DNA of 64,000 nucleotides, from the NCBI GenBank assembly GCA_963727755.1, contig CAVSHN010000020.1:62001-126000 (forward strand), in the 5' to 3' direction. Below, one piece after another: positions 28,996 to 39,775 of the stretch. This stretch comes from DASYAN01 sp963727755. Lineage in GTDB: Bacteria > Chloroflexota > Ktedonobacteria > Ktedonobacterales > Ktedonobacteraceae. The notes beneath the pieces were generated by a model. It ran no database searches. It was not told the DNA's origin and worked only from the letters and a program-made list of their open reading frames with translations. The stretch's first letter is position 1, and each line of letters begins with the position of its first letter. The translations under genes were made by a program, and so were the position numbers.

Positions 28996-30612
28996 ATGAA
29001 TATCGGTACGAGCATACGGAAATTGATGAATCTCTTTATCATTCTTTTTGTGGCGCTCAGTGGAGGGCTAGTCTACTGGCAGGTGATAGTGGCGCAACAG
29101 GTTACGGCCAACGTACACAACAGTCGCATCTGCCAGCTCGAAAATGCGCCGCTACGCGGGACAATCTATGATCGCAATGGGATATGGCTTGCCAGATCAG
29201 TTCCTGATACAACGGCGCAATGTGGCTATCGTCGTGAGTATTCTGATCCCTCCCTCGCAGGCTTAATTGGTTACTATGCTGGTTCCAACTATCCAGAGAC
29301 TGGCCTTGAAAAGCAATTTGATGATATACTCAGTGGCCGCACTGGCCTAACCATGTTGAGTAATACAGTTAACCATTTGTTGCATACTGCTCCTGTCGGG
29401 GATGATATTTATTTGACCATCGATGATCGGATTCAACAGATTGCGGATCAGCGTTTTAGTGATCCATACTACAATGGGTCTTTGGGTGGCGATGAGTACA
29501 TCTATCCTTCCGATGCAGGTGTGGTGATCGTATCTAATCCCCACACGGGAGAAATGCTGGCGATGCTGAGTCGTCCTAGCTATGATCCAAACAAGTTAGT
29601 GCAAACCCTGCAACGTGGTGATCTATCCTATTATAATCAACTCCTGAGTGATCCAGAGCAGCCATTGATTGAGCGCCCACTTAAAGGCAATTATGTGCCA
29701 GGATCGGTCTTCAAGACTGTCACACTGATGGCGGGGATTGATGCGGGCAAGACGACGTTGGATCAGCCTTGGAATGCGACGCAGGCACGAGGACCAGTCT
29801 ACTTCGATGGTCACCCTATAGGACCTGACGGCAATAATATTGGAAATACCTCTCACTTCCCTGTGACTACTGAGTATGGCTATACCTATTCAGATAACGT
29901 CATTTTTGCTGAAATCGGAGTGAATACAGGCTTTGACGCATGGATGAATTATGTCAAAAGTTTTTATGTTGGCCAGCAAATCCCCTTTGATCTTCCTGTG
30001 AACGTGAGTACTGTGCTTCCGGCTGGCCAACAGCAGATGAGCAGTCTTGAACTGGCTTCGGATGCCTTTGGTCAAGGGACAGACTTTGTGACACCGTTGC
30101 AAATGTCACTCATTGATAATATTGTGGCAAATAATGGTCAATTGATGCGCCCAACACTGATTTATAAGATTACCGATCATGATGGCAATCCTATTCAGAC
30201 CTTCAACCCTCAACTTCTCAGTACGCCTATTAAGAGTGATACAGCCGTCGCAGTACGTCAGGCCATGTATGGGGTTATCCAATGTGGTCCTGGTTCCATC
30301 GTCCATGTGAATATGAATAGATCTCCCTGGAGCATTATCGGCAAGACGGGTACTGCTCAGTTAGCAGGGAGCGCGAATCCTCACGGCTGGATGATTACAG
30401 AGGCTCCCTACTCACTTGACAATCCTGACCAGTTGCCAGCACTCACTGTGGTAGCGATGAGGGAGCATGGCGGCAATGGCGCTGGAGCTGTCGGGCCGAT
30501 GATTGCGGATATCTATAATGATGTCTTCAGCAATGGCTATGTCCAGGCAAGTAAGCCACCTGTCCTTGGGTCAAGTTATTGCTATAATAGAGGTTTGGTA
30601 CTGTATCTTTAG
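28996..30612 (+). CDS. Class B penicillin-binding protein (peptidoglycan DD-transpeptidase)
   Basis: 538 residues. One N-terminal membrane helix (residues about 10-32) is followed by a short dimerisation domain ('APLRGTIYDRNGIWLA', the usual R-G-x-I-x-D-R-x-G motif) and a transpeptidase domain. The three catalytic motifs are present: 'PGSVFKTVTLMAG' (SxxK nucleophile), 'YSDNVIFAEIG' (SxN), and 'IGKTGTAQLAG' (KTG). Such enzymes cross-link peptidoglycan during elongation or division; this resembles PbpA/FtsI-like proteins of Gram-positives and Chloroflexi. AAAGGG lies ahead of ATG 28996. It stands alone 120 bases downstream of aroC, not in a division cluster, so its exact role is open. Confidence 0.9.
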   Translation: MNIGTSIRKLMNLFIILFVALSGGLVYWQVIVAQQVTANVHNSRICQLENAPLRGTIYDRNGIWLARSVPDTTAQCGYRREYSDPSLAGLIGYYAGSNYPETGLEKQFDDILSGRTGLTMLSNTVNHLLHTAPVGDDIYLTIDDRIQQIADQRFSDPYYNGSLGGDEYIYPSDAGVVIVSNPHTGEMLAMLSRPSYDPNKLVQTLQRGDLSYYNQLLSDPEQPLIERPLKGNYVPGSVFKTVTLMAGIDAGKTTLDQPWNATQARGPVYFDGHPIGPDGNNIGNTSHFPVTTEYGYTYSDNVIFAEIGVNTGFDAWMNYVKSFYVGQQIPFDLPVNVSTVLPAGQQQMSSLELASDAFGQGTDFVTPLQMSLIDNIVANNGQLMRPTLIYKITDHDGNPIQTFNPQLLSTPIKSDTAVAVRQAMYGVIQCGPGSIVHVNMNRSPWSIIGKTGTAQLAGSANPHGWMITEAPYSLDNPDQLPALTVVAMREHGGNGAGAVGPMIADIYNDVFSNGYVQASKPPVLGSSYCYNRGLVLYL

Positions 30613-30788
30613 CTAAGTACAGGTGGACACAAATATCTTCGAGTACAATTCTAGGCCTGAGGCTGATTGAGGACCTCAAAACTCGGAGTAAATTTACGCC
30701 CAGGTGTACTAAGGGTCGGCCTTCCGAAACGAGAGTTTCAAGCTCAATTCTCGGTCACGAAGAGCCGAGTCGCAGCCACGACGCCTAT

Positions 30789-31274
30789 CTACCGCATATC
30801 TAGCCCCTGCTCTTCTGCTATCTGCAACGTCTGTCCTTCTTGCTGGATCGCTTGCCAACATTGTGAGCAATAACCTACAACTGTCAGATCAAGTGTCAGA
30901 TTGTGGAAGTGATACTTCTCTTGCAACTTTTCATGCAGATCACCCAGCAAAGTTTCATCGAGGTGGGTAGTTGTATGACATCTACGGCATACTAGATGGT
31001 GATGGGCATATCCCTCTGCTGTTTCATAATATGGCGGTTCGCCAGGAAGATGGCTTTCACGGACCAAACCTAGAGTTTTCAAAAGTTCGAGGGTGCGATA
31101 GACCGTTGAGAGGCTGATATGAGGGTTATATTGCTGGACACGCTCCGTTATTTGCTCAACGCTGAGGTGTTCGTGAGCTTCTTGTATCACGCTCAGAATC
31201 ATGTGTCGTTGAGGTGTTAAGCGATATCCTCGTTTACGCAGTATTTCATTGCTAGATTGTAGAAAAGAACACAT
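30789..31274 (-). CDS. fur: Fur-family metalloregulator
   Basis: 161 residues. The N-terminal winged helix ('RGYRLTPQRHMILSVI', 'HISLSTVYRTLELLKTLGLV') is followed by the metal-binding dimerisation part with 'GYAHHHLVCRRCH' and the second Cys pair 'CSQCW'. The family represses iron, zinc or peroxide-response genes; which metal this one senses cannot be read from sequence. The start ATG 31274 has an AGGA site, and only eight bases separate it from the stop of a small upstream gene, so the two probably form an operon. Which subfamily (Fur, Zur or PerR) is uncertain. Confidence 0.9.
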   Translation of the reverse strand: MCSFLQSSNEILRKRGYRLTPQRHMILSVIQEAHEHLSVEQITERVQQYNPHISLSTVYRTLELLKTLGLVRESHLPGEPPYYETAEGYAHHHLVCRRCHTTTHLDETLLGDLHEKLQEKYHFHNLTLDLTVVGYCSQCWQAIQQEGQTLQIAEEQGLDMR

Positions 31275-31282
31275 ATCCTAAT

Positions 31283-31462
31283 TTAAGCTGCAACATAGCG
31301 GCGGACATCGACTTGTACACCTGCTTGGCTCGCTTCTTCTGCAATTTGTATGTACCACTGTCTCGCTAAGTTTACCACATTGTGCCAAGAAGAGGTAGTA
31401 GAGAGACTGTGCTGAAAAACAGGGTTGACTGCGAGAAAAAGCTCTGCTATAATATTGAACAT
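31283..31462 (-). CDS. Small hypothetical protein (59 aa) upstream of fur
   Basis: An open frame from ATG 31462 to TAA at 31283 that reads 'MFNIIAELFLAVNPVFQ', then 'VVNLARQWYIQIAEEASQ' and 'AGVQVDVRRYVAA'. The C-terminal half looks like a well-formed amphipathic helix. It ends eight bases before the fur ATG on the same strand. No good ribosome-binding site precedes the ATG, and an internal GTG is an alternative start. I do not recognise the family. Support rests on operon-like spacing and protein-like composition. Confidence 0.4.
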   Translation of the reverse strand: MFNIIAELFLAVNPVFQHSLSTTSSWHNVVNLARQWYIQIAEEASQAGVQVDVRRYVAA

Positions 31463-31558
31463 CTGGTCCAGTCAATGATAAAGTCTCGTTATGAAATGGA
31501 AACAGGACCCCAGAGACGTGGGCATGGTGGTAAAATACACATGTGGAGGTCATGCTAG

Positions 31559-32520
31559 GTGGAAAAAACTTGGGATAATATCATGAGTCTGTTGGTTGCT
31601 AGTAATCCGCAGGCCTTCTTGGATCTTGTTCTTCCAGGATGTCGTTTTATTAAGCATTATCGCAATAAGCTTGCCAGTTCCGATCGGCAGCCAGATGCCG
31701 TTCTCGAAGCATGGCATCCAATAGACGAGCAGTTTCTTTTAACCCGGAGTTTCAAACGTATAAGGAAGATCGTATACCTGACCGCTTATTAATGTATAAC
31801 GTGCTATTATCGCAGCAATATTGTCCGTTGCGTGTAAGATCCGAAGTAATCTATCTGACAAAGAATGATCAGATAGAGCGATCTCCACTCTGCTGGCCCA
31901 TGCCTGGGGAACATGACAGAGAAATGTTGCGTTTCCAATATGGTGTCACAGAGATGTGGAAGAAATCTCCAGATGATCTTCTCCGCTTGAAGCATATGGA
32001 GTTGTTGCCAATGTTACCATTGACGCAAGGAGGAATTGAACGAGATATTGTGGAGATGATGTTTGCTTGCCTTGCAGGGGAACAATATCGCCAATTAGCT
32101 ACAGTAGGGTTTTTGTTTGCTGCACTCGCTTTTCACCGAGCAAGACGTTATAGTGACCAGGAGTGGTTAGAAAGAAGGTATAATCATATGCATGACATTT
32201 TACGAGAATCTCCTGCCTATCAATGGATTTTGGATGAAGGCAGGGAAGAGGGCAAAGCTGAAGGTTTGCAACAGGGTCTGCAACAGGGTTTGCAACAGGG
32301 TCTGCAACAGGGTTTGCAACAGGGTCTGCAACAGGGTTCGCAAAAAGGCATGCAACAAGCAGCTATCAGTATGATTGTTGCACGCTTTCCTGAACTGGAG
32401 TTGTTAGCAAATGCCAAAATCTTGGCTCTTGATGATCCAGACCGTGTGCAGCACTTGATCATTGATTTGAGTATCTCGCATAGCAAAGAGGAGACCGAAC
32501 GAGTGTTGTACGCTCTTTGA
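31559..32520 (+). CDS. Rpn-like PD-(D/E)XK protein with LQQG repeats, one frameshift
   Basis: About 320 residues in two frames joined near 31,738 in a T-run. GTG 31559 has a GGAGG site ten bases upstream. The N-terminal half resembles the recombination-promoting nuclease/transposase_31 group: 'QPDAVLEAW' then 'NPEFQTYKEDRIPDRLLMYNVLL', split here at 'PEFQTYKED' and 'IPDRLLMYNVLL', carrying the E-x-Q type core. The C-terminal half is helical and contains a tandem 'GLQQ' repeat (six perfect and two degenerate copies), as is common in such proteins, then 'ISMIVARFPELELLANAKIL'. These proteins act in RecA-independent DNA exchange or defence. The repeat may vary in copy number. Confidence 0.7.
32263..32360 (+). 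repeat. 12-bp tandem repeat encoding LQQG
   Basis: GGTTTGCAACAG and GGTCTGCAACAG alternate, giving six perfect copies and two diverged ones inside the Rpn-like gene. In-frame copy-number change would lengthen or shorten a helix without breaking the protein. Confidence 0.85.
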
Positions 32521-32554
32521 TTTCAATGCTGGATTATGATCTTTGTTTGAAGAT

Positions 32555-32594
32555 AAAGATAGTGTTTCATATGAACATATGAAACACTATCTTT
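32555..32594. terminator. 19-bp perfect hairpin
   Basis: AAAGATAGTGTTTCATATG is followed by two bases and its exact reverse complement, 35 bases after the Rpn-like stop, with TTTTTGG a few bases on. It probably ends transcription. Its right arm marks the start of homology to the leader copy at 49,900. Confidence 0.75.
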
Positions 32595-33601
32595 GCAGTT
32601 TTTGGAGTGAGTTTGTAAAGCACGGGGCAGTGTGAAGGAAGATGTCCCTTTTTTCCCTTGAAAAAGTCCTCATTGATCAGGTATCATATTTCTGGAGATT
32701 AGTTCTAGCTGAAAATGTGCAAGGATAGAGGAACATGAATCCTCCCTTGACAAAGATAGATCAATTTGAATTTACTTACAACTAAATACTCGATCTGTTA
32801 ATTTTGACAGGCAAGTTAGAACTCCTTGCATAAAGGAGAAAAGCGCATGCTGGATCTTGATCTTCATATTATAAAAGGTTTAAATGTTTGATGTTGAATG
32901 AGAAGGACTTGAATAAAGAAGGTCTCTTTAGGCTCTAGTGAGCTAATCAAACAACTTCTCAGGAGAAGCTCACTGTGGGAGCTGGAGACGCGATCTTCCT
33001 CTCCTCTACGTCATAGTGGCTCGCACCAAATATTATGTTTATTACTACTGGTTCGTCGTATTATTGTTTTGTAATGTTATTTAACATTATTTCTGTATAA
33101 AAAGGGGAAATTATGCCATGTTTCGTGAGAAAAGCAAACCTCTCCTCCTTGAAATATCGCTCGCCAGAGATCACGCTCCAGCAGGACATGTCCAGACCTT
33201 ACCGCTGAGCTACACAGATGATTCTCCCAGTTAGAGAGTCTCTTTAGCTCTCACAGGGCAGGCATCACTTCTTTGCACAGGTTGAGTAGCGAGTCCGACA
33301 GCCTTTTATCTGTTGTGCTTGTTGCAGTATGGTCATGCAAAAAAGCGAATTGCACCCACCTACACATGATCACGGATGGTAAGAGCAACTCATCTCCCTG
33401 AGATGCTTTCTCACCAATGGTTGTGAAGAAAAGAGATGCCCATCAGCCTGAGCACGACACCCTCTGAACTGATGAGCAAACATGAAACCGTCATCGAGCG
33501 GCAAGAAAGCATGCCTCATTCTCGCATGGTCATGTCCATTTTTGCAGCTTGTTAGAAAAACACGGTTTTTAGCTATAAACTTGTAAGAAAGGAATATGCG
33601 T
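32585..33601 (+). promoter_or_regulatory. Long leader of kinase-TPR unit A, duplicated upstream of unit D
   Basis: About 1 kb without a long gene. It is closely similar to 49,900-50,846 upstream of unit D, and its 3' part (33,140-33,600) also resembles the leaders of units B and E. Recognisable pieces are an AT-rich segment with TAATGTTATTTAACATTA near 33,072; a stretch whose complement resembles a tRNA D-arm (33,197-33,228); a hairpin CATCAG/CTGATG (33,441-33,476); and a conserved short ORF. Conservation over a kilobase of non-coding DNA points to either recent duplication or a selected regulatory function. Confidence 0.6.
33482..33586 (+). CDS. Conserved leader ORF of unit A (MKPSSSG...)
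   Basis: A 34-codon ORF starting 'MKPSSSGKKACLILAWS' and ending 16 bases before the unit A start. Equivalent ATG-started ORFs with the same first residues precede units B, D and E. In B and D the frame runs on into the main protein; here and in E it stops first. This could be a leader peptide for translational control, a vestigial N-terminal extension, or simply conserved by duplication. Confidence 0.4.
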   Translation: MKPSSSGKKACLILAWSCPFLQLVRKTRFLAINL

Positions 33602-36600
33602 ATGGAACGCCAAAAATCACCGCTAGACGATGAAAACAAACGTCGTCAGAACTCAGCCGAGAAGCCATCAGATGCATCGCCATCCGAGCGCCTTCAGAAG
33701 TATCGTAGCAGCCATTTGATCGGTAGCGGGAAAAATCCAGGTGAGTGGTCAAATCAACAAGTTGGCACAGACGAAGCCTCTCCCTCAAGAGTGGATAGGC
33801 AGAATACAACACACCACGACACACCAAATTCCCTCAAGCATGATGCAGACAGAGGTTCAAGTCAGGATGAAAAGAAAGCCATCACCACGCCATCGAATGG
33901 AGCTTCAGATCACTCAAATACCCAGGGCAGAAATGAGAAACGCCAGCTCTCAGCTTTAGAGGAGGCTCTAGAGGAGAAGTGGTCCCAATCAATATCCCTT
34001 GATGAATATGGCCATCGTCTCTCAAAGATCATTGAGCTGACAAGTATCCCGACACGTGACAAGCCCATCTTGGTGGGAGGGGCGAAAAACTTTGAGAGGG
34101 GTGAACCGAGTCATGGCAATCAAGGGAGTGAAGTTGACAAATGGATTGGGCAAAAGTTGGGAGAATATCGCCTTGTCGAATACTTAAAGGAAGCAGAAGA
34201 CAAATACGGCCGCATGCGCTTGTTTTATCTTGGCGAACATATTGAATCAAAAGAGACAGTAGAAGTCGATGTGCCAAAGGGAGCTGGCAAATGGATTGGG
34301 CAAAAGTTGGGAGAATTTCGCATTGTCGACTACAAAGGGGAAGGAGGCTTTGCCTATGTTTATCGTGGCGAACATACTCGTAAAAAGAGGCAAGTAGCAA
34401 TCAAAGTTTTAAGGCCGGATATGGTCTCCGAAACAGGAGTCAAGCAATTTCGCAAGGAAGCAGAGATACTCAAAAAGCTTAGGCACCCACATATCGTGTG
34501 TGGCTTTGAATCTGGTAAAACAAAGGAGGGGGTTGATTACTTGGTCATGGAATATGCGCCCAAGGGAACACTCAGTGATGCCTATAAAGGAGACACACCC
34601 TTACCTTGGTCCCTAGAGAAGGTTGTTGCAATGGCGAATGTTCTCGCCGATGCATTTGACTACCTGCACAATGACGAAGGTATATTACATCCTGGATCTC
34701 AATCCCAGAAATGTTTTGCGGGGAGCATATGAACAGCTCTTACTGAGCGATTTTGGGTTGGCGAAAAAGGTAGATGATAAATCAGCAGTAATGGGTGCTT
34801 CTCATGGATACTCGCCTCCTGAGCAAGGATTATTAGAAATACGCGGATTATTAAAAGTAGAAACAGGGGAAATTGGCTTTAGTAGCGATCTGTATTCGAT
34901 GGCGGCTATGGTCTATGAAGCGTTGACTGGGCAGGTTCCTTTTATTAAACCTGAAGAACCCACACGGCCTGATCCTGAGACGGATCCTGAGCCACTTGTT
35001 GGGAAGATCCAAGATGTTCCAGAAGGAGGAGACCCAACGAAAATCCAAGAAGTCCTTTTCAAAGCTCTAGCTTATTATCCAGAGGACCGCTGCTATGAAA
35101 GTGTCAAGATCTTTGCTGAAGAATTAGAGAAGGCCTGCTTTGGCCGGATACGGGAGAAACGAATTCTACGGGAGCACCTGCAAGGTCAATACCAAACGAT
35201 TAGAGAATGTGATGAGAAAATTGCTCAAGATCAGAATAATGCTAAAGCTTACTTCGAAAAAGGTGTTGCCCTTGAGTTCATAGAACGCTATGAAGATGCT
35301 CTAGCATCCTTTAAAAAGGTGATAGAGATCAATCCCGGGGATGCCTTTGCTCACCATCATATGGGAAATATGCTTTATTGTCTCAAACGCCACACAGAGG
35401 CCCTGGAGGCCTATAATGAGGTGATACGTCTCATTGAAGAACTTGCCAATGATAAGTACCAAGAACTTGCCAATGTTACGTACATCGCTAGAGGCAATGT
35501 GCACAGGGACCTTAAGCGTGATGTGGAGGCAGAGGCAGACTATAATAAAGCTATTAGTCTCAACGAAGAACTTGTCAAGAAGTACGACGATAAAGGAAAA
35601 GGGCTTGCTAGATTTAGGTTTAATAAAAAGGTACAGAAATCATTTGATAAGGTTAAATGTTTCAATCAGGAGATTGCTCGTTCTTACTTCAATAAGGGAG
35701 AAATGTACTACAACCGTAATCACCATCAGAATGCCATGGAAGCCTATGAAGCGGCAATTAATCGCGATCCACGGAATGCGGATGCTCAATACAAGAAGGG
35801 GCTCTTGCTTTATGAATTTGGGGAAAATGGAAATGCGGTGAAAGCATTGAAAGAGGCAATACAACTCAATTCCAAGCATGCCGATGCTTACTGCTGTATG
35901 GGAAATGCGCTTGCGGGGCTTGGGCGTGAGAGCAAGGAAGAGGCAAAGGCAGCTTTTGTCAAGGCAATAGAACTCAATCCCGGGAAAGCTATTATTCATT
36001 GCCAGAAGGGTGTTGCACTTCTTAAGTTAAAAGAATATAAAGATGCAATAGAAGCCTTAGATGATGCAACGCTTCTCGAACCAACGTTTGCCAAAGCTCA
36101 TTTCAATAAAGGTCTAGCGCTTTCTGAGCTTGGGGACCATCAGGAGGCAGAGGAAGCCTTTAGCAATGCCATTCGTTACAATTCCGAAGATGCCAATCGT
36201 TACAATTCCGAAGATGCTGCCAATGCTTATTATCAGAGGTGGCTCGTGCGTTCTAAGCTTGGTGACAATCAGGGGGCGGAGGAAGACTTGAGAGAGGCAC
36301 GTCGTCTCAATCATCCCCTGCTTGTAGAAGCTCCCGACAATGGGGAAAACGTGATCCAAGACTTCAGACGTCAAGAGGAGGTAACGATAGACTATGATAA
36401 GGTTCTTCGCAATCTCCAGTCTATCCATACTCGCACTGTTAGCTATACACATTATGCATCAATACCTTGCGAAGCGTTGCTAGCAGCCTTGAATGCGGAA
36501 ACACATTTCAATCCCGAGGATGCTGCAGCTCACAACAATAGGGGAGTAGCGCTCATTGAATTGAGGCGCAATGAAGAGGCACTGGAGGCTTTTAAGGAGG

Positions 36601-39354
36601 CGCTCCGTCTCAGGCCAGATGCTGCAGCTTACAGCAATAAGGGTCTTGCGCTTATGGAACTTGGGCACTATGATGATGCCGAAGTGGCCTTTGATAAGGC
36701 TCTTGAAATCAATCCACGGCTTGTTTGTGCTCTCAATGATAAGGGTATAATGCTTCGTCGCCGCGATCATCCTAAGGAGGCTCTGGCAGTTTATGATAAG
36801 GCAATTAGCATCGATCCAGGGTTTGCTCAGGCTCATTTTAATAAGGGCAATGTGTTTTGTGATCTTGGGCTCTATGAAGAGGCTGTGAAAGCCTATGACG
36901 AGGCAATACATCTCAATCCACAGTATACCAAGGCTCACTTCAATAAGGGCAATGCGCTTATTAAATTGGGGCGCAATGAAGAGGCAGTGGAGGCCTGTGA
37001 CAAGGCAATATATCTCAATTCAAAGGATGCCGATGCTTACTTCAATAAGGGAAAGGCGCTTCTCAATAAGGGCAATACACTTGCTGATCTTGGGCTCAAT
37101 AATGAGGCATTAGCAGCCTATGAAGAGGCAGTGGAGGCCTATGACAAGGCAATATATCTCAATCCAAAGGATGCCGAGGCTCACAGCCATAAGAGCGAGG
37201 CACTTATTAAATTGGGGCGCCATAAAGAGGCAGTGGAAGCCGTATTAGCAGTCTTTGATATAAAAATTAGCATCAATCCCGAGGATGCCGATGCTCACCG
37301 CAATAGGGGCGATGCGCTTTCTAATCTTGGGCGCAATGAAGAGGCAGTGGAGGCCTATGACAAGGCAATACATCTCAATCCAAAGGATGCTGAGGCTCTC
37401 GGTAATAAGTTCACAGCGCTTTTAAAATTGAATCGCCATAAAGAGGCACGGGAAGCCGCATTGGCAGTCTTTGATTTGAAAATTAGCATCAATCCCGGGG
37501 ATGCCGATGCTCACCGTGGTAGGGGCCATGCGCTTAATAAATTGGGGCGCGATAAAGAGGCAGTGGAAGCCTATAGAAAGGCAATTCATTTCAATCCCGA
37601 GGATGCTGAGGCTTACGACAATATGGGAAATGTGCTTTATCGCCTCACGCACTATAAAAAAGCAGTGAAAGCCTATAAAAAGGCAATCAAATTCAATCCC
37701 GGGGATTCTATTGCTTACGACAATATGGGACAAGCACTTATGAAACTTGAGTGCTATAAAAAGGCATTAGTAGCCTATAGAAAGGCAATTCATTTCAACC
37801 CCGAGAATACCATTGCTTACTTGCATATGGCGGATGTGCTTAATATACTTAGGTATGCTAGAAAAGCAATGAGAGCCTATAATAAATTTCTTCTCATTAA
37901 TCCCAATCATGGCGTTGCTCGCTTCAATAGGCAAATATTGTTGTCTAGCTTACAACAGCGTGCTTTGAGCGGCGATGTAGAAGCGGGAGTAGACTTACTG
38001 GCTCTTCGTCTCAATCTAGATAGTAGTTCAGAAGAAGATGAGAGTGTTACAAGTTCGGAACACAGCTTCTCGATATAGTTCTGATGAAGATCACCATTCT
38101 CTCAATTCCGAAGATGCTCCTGCTCACATCCATGATGTAAATGCACATCAGAATTTCGAGCTTCGTGAAGAGATAGTGAATGATCCCATTCCTCTTAATC
38201 CAGAAAATGAGGATTCTGCTCACATCAATGATGTAAATGTGCCCCAAAATCGCGGGTATCGTGAAGAGTCAGTAAATGATCCTATTCCTCTTAATCCAGA
38301 AAATGAGGATTCTGCTTACATCAATGATGTAAATGTGACTCAGAATCGCGAGCTTCGTGAAGAGGTAGTGAATGAGGTAGCGAGCAGACATTCAGAAACG
38401 CCTCCTTCAGGTGAGCGACCGACGGAACCCATTGTTGATGAGCCCATGCCTCACAATCCTGCCTCCTTCAATGATGTAAATGTGTCCCAAAACCTCGAAT
38501 CTCAAGAAGAGGTAGTGGATGAGACAACCAGCCAGCCTCCAGAAACGCCCCCTTCAGGTGAGCGTGAAAATGTCTTACCGACGGAAACCGTTGTTAATGA
38601 GTCCACTCCTCTCAATCCCGGGGATGTTGATGCTCACTACCAGAAGGGTCTAGAACTCCAAGCCCTCGGGCGTCATCGAGATGCAGTGGAGGAATTTAAG
38701 CAGGTTATTCTTCTCAAGTCTGATAATGCAGATGTTTACTATCAGAAGGGCATATCGCATTCTCACCTCAGGGAGCATGAAAAAGCATTGGAAGCCTTTG
38801 AAGTGGTGACAACCCGTCTCAATCCTGGGCATATCAGTGCTCACTTCAATAGAGGAATTGCATTCAGGGATCTCGGTGAGGACCACTATGGAAAAGCATT
38901 AGAAGCTTTTGAGACAGTTATTCTCCTCAATCCTGGAGATGCTGAGGCTTACTACCAAAAGGGAATGTTGCTTGCTAAGCAGGAGGGGAAAGCAAATGAG
39001 GCATTGGACGCCTTTGAAAATGCAACTAAATTCAATCCATATGATGCAGATGCTTACTATCAGAAGGGATTAGTGCTTGCTAAGCAGGAGGGGAAAGAAA
39101 AGGATGCAGTAAACGCCTTTGAAAAAGCAATTAGGTTCGATCCAGAGGATGCCAGGGCTTACTATCAGAAGGGCATAGTGCATTCTAAGCTTGGAGAACT
39201 TCAGAAGGCAGAGGAAGCCTTTAAGAGTTTTATTGGTCTCCAAGGACAACTTGCCGAGGCTTACCGCCAGATAGGAAGTGCACTTATGCGTCTTGGGCGC
39301 AGTGATGAGGCCAAGGCAGCCTTTAAAATGTCTACGCTGTTAGAAAGTATGTAG
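33602..39354 (+). CDS. Unit A: serine/threonine kinase-TPR giant protein, two frameshifts
   Basis: About 1,915 residues in three frames. ATG 33602 has AAGAAAGGA upstream and matches paralogue starts. It opens with a charged Ser-rich tail and 'KRQLSALEEALEEKWSQSI'. Two N-lobe-like segments follow: the first ('YRLVEYLKEAEDKYG') is degenerate; the second has 'GEGGFAYVYRGEH' and 'VAIKVL'. A +1 shift near 34,691 is corrected by dropping one C, which restores 'ILHLDLNPRNVL'. 'LLSDFGLAKK' and 'SPPEQ' follow, so the catalytic residues are present. After 'FAEELEKACFGRIREKR' come about 25 TPRs, then a second +1 shift near 38,075. A linker of three 32-residue repeats ('INDVNV.QN...REE') leads to seven more TPRs, ending 'LLESM'. 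It probably phosphorylates partners held by the TPRs; they are unknown. Confidence 0.78.
38103..38370 (+). repeat. 96-bp imperfect repeat in unit A linker
   Basis: Nearly three copies of a 32-residue unit containing 'INDVNV.QN' and 'NDPIPLNPENEDSA' separate the two TPR blocks. It is an acidic, probably disordered spacer. Confidence 0.7.
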
Positions 39355-39775
39355 AAGGTATGAGAAAAATGGTCGAAGAGAAAACTTGTCCTCCTTGAAA
39401 GATCTCTCGCCAGAGATCACGCTCCAGCAGGACATGTCCAGATATGACCACGGATCTACACAGATGGTAGAACCAGCTTAAAGAATCTCCCAGCTTACGC
39501 ATGATCAATGAGTTAGTTGTGAAGAAAAGAGATGCTCATCAGCCTGAGCACGACACCCTCTGAACTGATGAGCAAACATGAAACCGTCATCGAGCGGCAA
39601 TGAAGCATGCCTCGTTCTCGCATGGTCATATCTATTTTACAGTAGGGGTGGGTATGCGTCAAATCAACTTGGCAATCTTGTGCCTGAGCAAGGTCAACAC
39701 TGTCAAGGAGCATCATCCCTTTTTATTAGAAAAACGTTGTTTTTAACTACAAGCTTACAAGAAAGGCACAGATAC
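39355..39775 (+). promoter_or_regulatory. Leader of unit B
   Basis: It contains the conserved leader modules in shortened form: the 'CTCGCCAGAGATCACGCTCCAGCAGGACATG' homology (39,407-39,437), the CTCATCAG/CTGATGAG hairpin (39,535-39,572), and the MKPSSSG ORF beginning at 39,578. That ORF stays open and in frame with unit B for 66 codons. The first bases after unit A (39,357 on) look like a degenerate copy of the small post-TPR ORF seen after units D and E. Confidence 0.55.

Noticed and set aside
39535..39600. Hammerhead-ribozyme-like order CTGATGAG ... GAAAC ... GTC in the kinase-TPR leaders
   Set aside because: CTGATGAG pairs with an upstream CTCATCAG, and there is no room for stems II and III between the conserved boxes, so the core cannot fold.
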